Below, piece after piece: positions 9,757-16,000 of a stretch of 43,879 bases of DNA. The stretch is from DASWUZ01 sp036401375 (GTDB lineage Bacteria > Acidobacteriota > Terriglobia > Terriglobales > Acidobacteriaceae): contig DASWVB010000008.1 in the NCBI GenBank assembly GCA_036401375.1, positions 1 through 43,879 on the forward strand, in the 5' to 3' direction. The position numbers and the translations under genes are program-made. The stretch's first letter is position 1, and the number at the start of each line of letters is the position of its first letter. Below the pieces are notes generated by a model. The model saw only the letters and a list, made by a program, of their open reading frames with translations, was not told where the DNA came from and did not search any database.

Positions 9757-9776
9757 TTATTGAAATGTCAAGGGTC

Positions 9777-9840
9777 CTTTACAGAGCAACCAGCGGGCAT
9801 GTAAAGTGTACTCATCTACAAGGAAAGGTCACTTTACATG
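9777..9840 (+). promoter_or_regulatory. Operator-like inverted repeats and candidate promoter of the membrane protein/XRE operon
   Basis: The 7-mer CTTTACA appears three times in alternating orientation: 9777-9783 (direct), 9800-9806 (inverted) and 9832-9838 (direct). The last two belong to a perfect 11-bp inverted repeat, CATGTAAAGTG (9798-9808) and CACTTTACATG (9830-9840), whose right arm includes the ATG start codon of the next gene. A possible promoter, TTTACA-N16-TGTAAA (9778-9783, 9800-9805), uses the same elements as -35 and -10. The ribosome binding site AGGAAAGG (9821-9828) sits in the loop. This arrangement fits autorepression by the downstream XRE protein, or an mRNA hairpin that hides the start codon. 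Confidence 0.45.
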
Positions 9841-10248
9841 TCACACTGCAACAAAACAATGACTTCGATCCAGCGCCGCTCCCTCCAGAAGGCTGGGGGC
9901 GCGATGGGTCTGACCGTAGCGGTAACCACCGGCAGCCGTATGCTGGCAGAGCGAGGTCACCCCTCGGCTCCGGTCGCAATCGCGGTTGCTCTGATTTCCT
10001 TGCTGCCAATCGTCTACGTCATTGCAGTCGCTGCAAAGTACCTCGCCAGCGAGCAGGATGAATTTATCCGCATGCTGGTCGTTCGTGCCATGCTATGGGG
10101 CTTTGCGGTCACCATGGCGGGCGATGCAATCGTCGGCTTTGTGAGCGAATTCAGCCCGATGCATTTGCCGCTCTCGCTGCTGAATGCAGACCTCTTCTTC
10201 GCAGGAACAGGGATCGCCTTTCGCCTGCTGCAGAGGAGATACCGGTGA
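9838..10248 (+). CDS. Small membrane protein paired with an XRE regulator
   Basis: The product is 136 residues with a short polar N terminus and about three hydrophobic segments (roughly residues 44-67, 80-100 and 110-128), with basic ends (LLQRRYR at the C terminus). The ATG at 9838 follows AGGAAAGG at a spacing of 9; an alternative ATG lies seven codons in, at 9859. The sequence SEQDEFIRMLVVRAMLWG resembles the DEF/DER-plus-helix pattern seen in small membrane proteins encoded next to XRE regulators. It overlaps the next gene by GTGA, so the two are probably translated together. Its function is unknown; sensing or being controlled by the partner regulator is an inference. Confidence 0.8.
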   Translation: MSHCNKTMTSIQRRSLQKAGGAMGLTVAVTTGSRMLAERGHPSAPVAIAVALISLLPIVYVIAVAAKYLASEQDEFIRMLVVRAMLWGFAVTMAGDAIVGFVSEFSPMHLPLSLLNADLFFAGTGIAFRLLQRRYR

Positions 10249-10439
10249 AGAACCGCCTGCGCGTGCTGCGGGCGGAGCGGAACTGGAGCCAGGCCGAACT
10301 CGCCACCCGGCTCGGAGTCTCGCGGCAGTCGGTAAACGCGATCGAGACAGGCCGCTTCGACCCCGGCCTGCCACTCGCCTTCAAGCTGATCCGTCTCTTT
10401 GATATGCCGCTGGAACAGATCTTCTTCGACGAGCAGTGA
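10245..10439 (+). CDS. XRE-family helix-turn-helix transcriptional regulator (64 aa)
   Basis: The GTG at 10245 overlaps the stop of the membrane protein gene (GTGA) and follows GAGGAG at 10232-10237. This is a better start than the ATG far upstream at 10095, which lies inside the previous gene. The 64-residue product is essentially one HTH_3 domain: VKNRLRVLRAERNWSQAELA, LGVSRQSVNAIETGRFDPGL, and the tail MPLEQIFFDEQ. This is the common single-domain regulator type (COG1476-like) that usually represses its own operon. The inverted repeats at 9777-9840 are its likely binding sites. Confidence 0.9.
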   Translation: MKNRLRVLRAERNWSQAELATRLGVSRQSVNAIETGRFDPGLPLAFKLIRLFDMPLEQIFFDEQ

Positions 10440-10634
10440 GCTTGGGCAGCGCCTCTGATCGGAGACATGCTTGCGCACGAACCAGGCGATAGCTCGTGCT
10501 TGCGCATGCACCAGGGGATGCCGGGGAAGAGAGCTCACCTCGGCCACATACAACCTCAGCAACAAAGGTCTGGAATTGGGCTGTTCTACCTCGATGCGTT
10601 GTGGCGGCTGTCACGCGCGCCTGGCGAGGCCGTC

Positions 10635-11888
10635 CTATTGATCGAGCAATTGTCCAGCATGTTCCCCGTGGAAATAGGTCCACGCCCATTCAATCACGGC
10701 CTCGAGTCTCGCGCGGTTGACGGTGAGCAGAGCCGCGTGAACTCCCAGCCAGGTCACGAAGGCAAACGGTCCGATGATCTCGTGATGCCCGCTGCCCAGT
10801 TCAGCCACGGCAGCATTTCGCCCGATCATCGCAAGGATGCCGCGATCCTTATAGACGAAGGAGAGGGATCGGTTCCCCTTGATCTTCCCCGTAATGCTAC
10901 GCGCACAGAATTGCCCCTCCTGCTTGGCTACTGCGGCGAGTTGCGGCAGGGGTTGTTTGTCTGTGCCCTTCGCGTTTGACAGATCGCCGAGCACGTATAC
11001 CTCCGGAAAGCCGAGCAGGCTGAGATCTTCGTTGACCTCAACTCGTCCGCGTGGCCCAGGGACGATCTGCGGGACCGTGGTCATTGTTCGTGCCGTCAGT
11101 CCTGCCGCCCATATCACTGTCTTGCTCTGGATGCGCATGCCATTTGACAACAGCACCCCTTCCGCATCGACCTCCCGGATGGCGACACTGAGATGAAGCT
11201 GGACGCCGCGGCTACGCAGCTCCGAAGCTGCGTAGCTTTGCGATACAGGAGAAAACATGCTGAGCACGGACGCATTTCTCTCGACCAGGAAGATCTGCGC
11301 CATAGAGGGGACGATGTGCCGGTATTCTTTGCTGATCGTGCGGTTTACCATATCGATCAGAACGCCTGCCGTCTCGACGCCGGTTGGCCCACCGCCGACG
11401 ACAACGAAATTCAGAGCGCCGTCCGTCCTGTGCGCAGGACTTACATCCGCGAGTTCAAAGGCATTGAGGATTGCAGCGCGTAAAGTCTCAGCATCCTTGA
11501 GCGAGTAGAGGGGATAGCTGTGCTGCTCAGCGCCGGTAGTTCCAAAGAAGTTGACCGCAGCGCCCGTCGCTAATACGACAAAGTCTCCGCCATAGATCTC
11601 TCCGTTCTTAGTCGTGACAGACTTGTTGGCAAGGTCAATGGAGACTACCTCCGCCATCTGTACGTCAATATTTTTGAGGTCGCGCACGACATCGCGCAGA
11701 GCAAAGGCCGCATTACCTGGCGAGAGAATTCCTGCAGCGACCTGATAAAACAACGGGTTAAATTGCTGGTAGTTATTCCTGTCGAGAAGTGTGATCGAGA
11801 TGTCAGGATCGTTGGCCAGGTCGAGAGCGCAATTCAGCCCGGCAAATCCGCCGCCCACGATCACTACGCGCTTACTCTTATCTGCCAT
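10635..11888 (-). CDS. ndh: Type II NADH dehydrogenase (NDH-2), first copy
   Basis: NDH-2 is a single-subunit FAD enzyme that passes electrons from NADH to membrane quinone without pumping protons. The product is 417 residues from the ATG at 11888, which follows AAGGAG at spacing 8; a start seven codons upstream is possible but less supported. The FAD-binding GGGFAGL is at about residues 11-17, the quinone-enzyme signature NPLFYQVAAGILSPGNAA near residue 45, and the second Rossmann motif VVVGGGPTGVETAG near residue 165. YVLGDLSN supplies the C-terminal FAD-contact motif. The C-terminal LGVHAALL...RLEAVIEWAWTYF resembles the membrane-associating tail of the family. A second NDH-2 gene lies at 19141. 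Confidence 0.92.
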   Translation of the reverse strand: MADKSKRVVIVGGGFAGLNCALDLANDPDISITLLDRNNYQQFNPLFYQVAAGILSPGNAAFALRDVVRDLKNIDVQMAEVVSIDLANKSVTTKNGEIYGGDFVVLATGAAVNFFGTTGAEQHSYPLYSLKDAETLRAAILNAFELADVSPAHRTDGALNFVVVGGGPTGVETAGVLIDMVNRTISKEYRHIVPSMAQIFLVERNASVLSMFSPVSQSYAASELRSRGVQLHLSVAIREVDAEGVLLSNGMRIQSKTVIWAAGLTARTMTTVPQIVPGPRGRVEVNEDLSLLGFPEVYVLGDLSNAKGTDKQPLPQLAAVAKQEGQFCARSITGKIKGNRSLSFVYKDRGILAMIGRNAAVAELGSGHHEIIGPFAFVTWLGVHAALLTVNRARLEAVIEWAWTYFHGEHAGQLLDQ

Positions 11889-11946
11889 TGCGCGGTCTCC
11901 TTCGATCATCTGCTTGAAGCGATACGCTCCCGCCCCTTCTAATCTT

Positions 11947-14106
11947 CTATTTGGCCGGTGCGGGGGCGCTGAGGCCGCGGGCTTTCAGCATTGGTTCTAT
12001 ATGGGGCTCACTGCCTAGCCAGGCGGAGTACATTTTTCCGAGGTCCTCGGTGTTGCCGCGGGAGAGGATCATGTGGCGAAAGCGGTCCCCGTTGGCGCGA
12101 GTGAGTCCGCCGTGGGTCTCAAACCAGTCGTAGGCGTTGTCGTCGAGCATCTCTGCCCACTGGTAGGCATAATATCCGGCCGCGTACCCGCCGCCCCAGA
12201 TGTGCGCGAAGTAAGTCGAGCGATAGCGCGGCGGAACGGTGCTGATGGACAGGTGGTTGCGCTTGAGCGCCGCGGCTTCAAAGGTGTCCGGCTGCTGCAG
12301 GGGCGCGTCGGGGGGAAGGGTGTGCCACTCCATATCAAGTTCCGACGCGGCGAGCAGTTCGGTCAAAGAGTAGCCCTGGTTGAAGGTCTGAGCGTTCTTG
12401 ATCTTTGCCACCAGATCCGAGGGCATGGGTGCGCCGGTCTTGTAGTGCGTGGCGAAGTGGTTGAAGACGGCCGGGTCGCTGGCCCAGTGTTCATTGAACT
12501 GCGAAGGAAACTCGACAAAGTCGCGGGCGACGGAGGTGCCCGCGAGGGTGGGATACTGCGCACTTGAAAACATGCCGTGAAGGGCGTGGCCGAACTCGTG
12601 AAACATGGTGGTCACATCGCTGAAGGTGATGAGAGCGGGCTCGCCGGGCGCGGGCTTCGGCAGGTTGGCAACGTTATAGATCACCGGCAGGTTGCCAAGC
12701 AGGCGCGACTGGGTGACCAGCTCCGACATCCACGCGCCGCCCTGCTTGTTGTCGCGCTTGTAGTAGTCGCAGTAGAAGAGCGCAAGCGGCTTGCCGTCAG
12801 CCTCATCTATCTCGAAGACGCGTACGTCGGGATGATAGACGGGGATGTCATGGCGCTCGTGAAAGGTGATGCCGTATAGCTGGGTGGCCGCGTAGAAGAC
12901 TCCGTTCTGAAGGACATTGTTGAGCTCGAAGTAGGGCTTGATCTCAGCCTCATCGAGGTCAAAGCGCGCCTTGCGGACCTGTTCGGCGTAGAAGTTCCAG
13001 TCGTAGGGCTCGAGCTTGATGCCGCCGCCCTGCTGGTCAATGAGGGTCTGGATGTCTTTGGCTTCAATGGCAGATTTCTGGGTGGCCCTGGGCACGAGTG
13101 CGTTGAGGAAGCTGAGCGCGGCTTCGGGGGTCTTGGCCATCTGATCTTCGAGCTTCCACGCGGCGTAGCTGGGATACCCGAGCAGCTTCGCCTTTTGCGC
13201 ACGGATCTGGGCCAGACGCGGGATGGTGTCGCGGGTATCGTTTGCGCCCCCACGCTCAGCGCGATTAAGAGAGTTTTCAAGAATTTGACGGCGTGTGTCG
13301 CGGTTACTCAGGGTTGCGAGGTCTGGCTGCTGGGTGGTGTTTTGCAGCGCCAGTACCCAGCCGTCGACCTTGCGCTCTTTCGCGAGTTGAGCCGCGGCGG
13401 TGATCTGAGCCTCGGTGAGCCCGGCGAGCGCAGCTTTGTCCGTAGTCACGTAGGCCGCTTCTTTCGTAGCAGCGAGCAGCTTGGTCGAGAAGGCGTCCTG
13501 GAGCGTCGACTCCTCTTCGTTGAGCTTGCGGAGGGTGGCTTTGTCGGGCTCTGAGAGGTTGGCTCCCGCGTGTACGAACTGGTCGTAGGTGACCTCGACG
13601 AGGCGCAGCGATTCCGGGTCCAGCTTCAGCGATTGACGCTGCTTATAAATGGCGTCGACACGGGAAAATAGTCGGGCGTCGAGGTAGATGGCGTCATTGT
13701 GCGCGGCGAGCTTGGGCGCTTCAAGTGTCTTTGCCTGCTGCAGTACGGGGTTGGTGTTCGCTCCGGTGACGCAGTCGAAGGCGTTAAGTGCTCGCGCAAA
13801 GAGCTGGCCGGTCTTCTCCATCGCGACGATGGTGTTTTCAAACGTAGGTGGGGCGGGATCGCTGGCGATGGCCTGCATCTCGGCCCGCTGCTGCGCCATA
13901 CCTGCCTCGATGGCGGGCTGGTAGTCGGTGTCCTTGATCTTGTCGAACGGCGGAGCATGGAAGGGCAGGGTGCTCGGCGCGTAGAAGGGATTTAATGGGC
14001 CGAGGTTCGCGTCGGCCCCAAGGGCCGCAGTGTTGAGGGCGACAGCGCTGATCAGTGTAGACATGCTGAGAATGACCTTCCTGCGGTGGAACCGGGTTTT
14101 GCTCAT
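11947..14106 (-). CDS. Exported M3-family zinc metallopeptidase (peptidyl-dipeptidase Dcp-like)
   Basis: The product is about 719 residues from the ATG at 14106. This start is preferred over 14265 because it gives a basic N terminus and signal peptide (KTRFHRRKVILSMSTLISAV, ending near ALGADA). The active-site motif HEFGHALHG is at about residues 503-511, with the downstream zinc-ligand region EFPSQFNEHW. The N-terminal helical half has the usual M3 pattern (PAPPTFENTIVAMEKTG). Length and sequence pattern fit the Dcp/oligopeptidase A group, which cleaves short peptides; the signal points to a periplasmic location. The TAG stop lies 58 bases from the start of the NDH-2 gene, on the same strand. 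Whether they share a transcript is not clear. Confidence 0.93.
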   Translation of the reverse strand: MSKTRFHRRKVILSMSTLISAVALNTAALGADANLGPLNPFYAPSTLPFHAPPFDKIKDTDYQPAIEAGMAQQRAEMQAIASDPAPPTFENTIVAMEKTGQLFARALNAFDCVTGANTNPVLQQAKTLEAPKLAAHNDAIYLDARLFSRVDAIYKQRQSLKLDPESLRLVEVTYDQFVHAGANLSEPDKATLRKLNEEESTLQDAFSTKLLAATKEAAYVTTDKAALAGLTEAQITAAAQLAKERKVDGWVLALQNTTQQPDLATLSNRDTRRQILENSLNRAERGGANDTRDTIPRLAQIRAQKAKLLGYPSYAAWKLEDQMAKTPEAALSFLNALVPRATQKSAIEAKDIQTLIDQQGGGIKLEPYDWNFYAEQVRKARFDLDEAEIKPYFELNNVLQNGVFYAATQLYGITFHERHDIPVYHPDVRVFEIDEADGKPLALFYCDYYKRDNKQGGAWMSELVTQSRLLGNLPVIYNVANLPKPAPGEPALITFSDVTTMFHEFGHALHGMFSSAQYPTLAGTSVARDFVEFPSQFNEHWASDPAVFNHFATHYKTGAPMPSDLVAKIKNAQTFNQGYSLTELLAASELDMEWHTLPPDAPLQQPDTFEAAALKRNHLSISTVPPRYRSTYFAHIWGGGYAAGYYAYQWAEMLDDNAYDWFETHGGLTRANGDRFRHMILSRGNTEDLGKMYSAWLGSEPHIEPMLKARGLSAPAPAK

Positions 14107-14334
14107 CTCTGGAGGGGCTCCCTTGTGCCGATTGTAGAGGAGTCTGCTTCGATGGCATGCACTGAGAAGTGGAACTACTTCAGTTGTGTTCAGGTGCAGG
14201 AAGGGTGCTATCGGCTGAATGATCGCGAGTGTGGACAGCTCCACGCAGGCGGATCGGTCGCGCATAGTGCGATCTGGGCACGGCCCGATTCTCCAGCAAG
14301 CTTGTCGTGCGACATGACGAGCAGGGCGGTGATG

Positions 14335-15273
14335 CTAGCGGCCGTGCTCTTCGAGGAACTTCTCGACTTCAAGGGCGGCCATGCAGCCGGAGCCTGCGGC
14401 TGTAATCGCCTGGCGGTAGCGGCGGTCCTGAACGTCTCCGCAGGCGAAGACACCGGGGGCGCGGGTGAAGACGTGGTCATGAGTCTTGATGTATCCGTCT
14501 TCATCGAGATCGATCTGGCCGGCGAACATCTTGGCATTGGGGATGTGGCCGATTCCCAGGAACAGCGCACTCACCGGCAGGATAGTCTGCTCACCGGTGA
14601 CGAGGTGGCGCAGGCGCAGGGCGCTGACCTCGCGCTGCTCGACGCCTAGCACCTCTTCCACCGCGGTGTTGGTGAGGAACTCGATGTTGGGGTGCGCGAT
14701 GGCGCGCTCGAGCATGATGTGGGAGGCGCGGAAGTGTTCGCGTCGATGGATCAATGTGATCTTCGAGACGAAGCGGGTCAGGAAGAGCGCCTCCTCCATC
14801 GCGGAGTCGCCCCCACCGACGACCGCTATGTCCTTGTCGCGGAAGAAGAAGCCGTCACAGGTCGCGCAGGAGCTGACGCCATGCCCGATCAGCGCCTGTT
14901 CGGAGGGCAGCCCCAGCCAGCGCGCGGAGGCCCCGCTGGCGATGATGAGGGTGCGTGTGTGGATCGTCTCGGCGCCCATATTGAGGGCGAAGGGCCGAAC
15001 CGACAGGTCGACGGAGACGAGGTGAGCCATGCGGAACTCCGTACCGAAGCGGGTGGCCTGCTCCTTCATGTTCTCGATGAGTTGCGGGCCCTGGATGCCC
15101 TCGGGCCAGCCGGGGAAGTTTTCTACCAGGGTGGTGATTGAGAGCTGGCCCCCAGGCTCGTGTCCCTCGAGCACCAGCGGCTTCAGGTTGGCGCGCGCAG
15201 AGTAGATGGCGGCAGTGAGGCCGGCGCAGCCCGAGCCAAGGATGACGGTGTCGCGTATGGTTTCGGATGACAT
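14335..15273 (-). CDS. trxB: Thioredoxin reductase
   Basis: This flavoenzyme reduces thioredoxin with NADPH. The 312-residue length is standard. The FAD motif ILGSGCAGLTAAIYSARANL lies at about residues 11-30. The redox-active CATC sits at 136-139 in GHGVSSCATCDGFFF, and the NADPH-binding VVGGGDSAMEEALFLT is at about 151-166. VFACGDVQDRRYRQA gives the C-terminal FAD contact. GCAG in the FAD loop replaces the more usual GPAG, as occurs in some relatives. No strong Shine-Dalgarno precedes the ATG at 15273. It is divergent from the small gene at 15422. The 228 bases between it and the M3 peptidase gene show no gene. Confidence 0.95.
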   Translation of the reverse strand: MSSETIRDTVILGSGCAGLTAAIYSARANLKPLVLEGHEPGGQLSITTLVENFPGWPEGIQGPQLIENMKEQATRFGTEFRMAHLVSVDLSVRPFALNMGAETIHTRTLIIASGASARWLGLPSEQALIGHGVSSCATCDGFFFRDKDIAVVGGGDSAMEEALFLTRFVSKITLIHRREHFRASHIMLERAIAHPNIEFLTNTAVEEVLGVEQREVSALRLRHLVTGEQTILPVSALFLGIGHIPNAKMFAGQIDLDEDGYIKTHDHVFTRAPGVFACGDVQDRRYRQAITAAGSGCMAALEVEKFLEEHGR

Positions 15274-15375
15274 TTGGCTGGTTTGATTGTATCGGGTGAT
15301 GGTTGGATTCTGCTGGAAGTTGCCATTCGGCCATTGCCGGCGCGGTGAAGGGAGGTTCGAGATCGTTAAGGCCCG

Positions 15376-15399
15376 AAGGCTCGAGCGGGCCCGAGCCTT
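15376..15399 (+). other. Stem-loop upstream of the 66-residue gene
   Basis: AAGGCTCG (15376-15383) and CGAGCCTT (15392-15399) form an 8-bp stem with an 8-base GC-rich loop, 22 bases before the ATG at 15422. There is no T-tract. It could lie in the leader of the plus-strand gene, or in the region between this gene and trxB as a regulator site. No function is assigned. Confidence 0.4.
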
Positions 15400-15421
15400 G
15401 CGCGGTCCTAAGATAGAAGCT

Positions 15422-15622
15422 ATGGCGAATCTTACTTTGGTCTATGGAATGCGGCTGCTGCCGGCGGACGAGATTGTAGAGGTTGGGGACGCTCCGGTGG
15501 TGTTGAAGAACGGCCACTCGGCGCGGGTGACGATGCATATTCTGGAGGGCTCGCGGGAGGAGATTGAAGGACAGCTTCGGCAGAGTCTCGACGCATTCTT
15601 TGACTTCTACCCCGAGATCTAA
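15422..15622 (+). CDS. Conserved-looking hypothetical protein (66 aa)
   Basis: I do not recognise a named family. The ATG at 15422 gives 66 residues (MANLTLVYGMRLLPADEIVE at the start), with an acidic C-terminal helix (EGSREEIEGQLRQSLDAFFD). The frame is open further upstream to 15287, but that part has unlike composition and covers the hairpin at 15376-15399. No signal peptide or membrane segment is visible, so it is probably cytoplasmic. Upstream is only a weak AGAAG ribosome site. Downstream, about 180 structured bases end in a strong terminator, which supports real transcription in this direction. Confidence 0.65.
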   Translation: MANLTLVYGMRLLPADEIVEVGDAPVVLKNGHSARVTMHILEGSREEIEGQLRQSLDAFFDFYPEI

Positions 15623-15644
15623 GGGCGCTTTCAAGCGTTCTATC

Positions 15645-15830
15645 TCGCTACCGTACCCCGTGAGTGGTATGTGCGGTACTTTGGGCGTCCCAAGTGCCTA
15701 GGCATTTGGAACCTTTGAAGTGCAGCATCAATGCAGCTTAGCGGTACTCAGGCCGAACGTGGCCTGGTGGTTCTGACCTGGGCTTGAGGGTATTTCTTCA
15801 ACCGCGTCCCAAAACGGGAGGCGGTTTTTT
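15645..15830 (+). ncRNA. Candidate structured RNA (independent small RNA or long 3' UTR)
   Basis: Between the 66-residue gene and a strong terminator is a series of hairpins. Two nested stems are TACCG/CGGTA and TACC/GGTA (15649-15678). CCAAGTGCC/GGCATTTGG spans 15690-15709 and allows one G-U pair. TGCA/TGCA with a flanking AAG/CTT covers 15718-15739. CAGGCC/GGCCTG (15749-15766) and the terminator stem complete the set. CGGTAC occurs at both 15674 and 15742. No open frame of note covers it on either strand. I could not match it to 6S RNA, SRP RNA, tmRNA or RNase P by eye. It may simply be the 3' UTR of the preceding gene. Confidence 0.35.
15800..15830 (+). terminator. Strong rho-independent terminator
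   Basis: AACCGC (15800-15805) pairs with GCGGTT (15821-15826). After one G/G mismatch, TCCC (15807-15810) pairs with GGGA (15816-15819), closing an AAAAC loop. A run of six T follows (15825-15830). It ends transcription from the 66-residue gene or from the structured RNA just upstream. Confidence 0.85.
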
Positions 15831-16000
15831 GCTGTGTTCGATGTGGGATCGAAGTTGGGGTGGGGCGGTTGATTGGGAGGCGGTGAGGGGAGAGCCATGT
15901 CGGAATGGTTAGGAGCACTTGCGTGGCGGAGCTTAAAGATCATCGGCAGACCATCGCCTGTGCATGAGCCCGCAGAGACCGGGTGCCGGCGGAGACAACC

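Noticed and set aside
10095..10244. Upstream ATG extension of the XRE regulator
   Set aside because: It lies wholly inside the membrane protein gene; the GTG at 10245 has a good ribosome site and gives the complete HTH domain.
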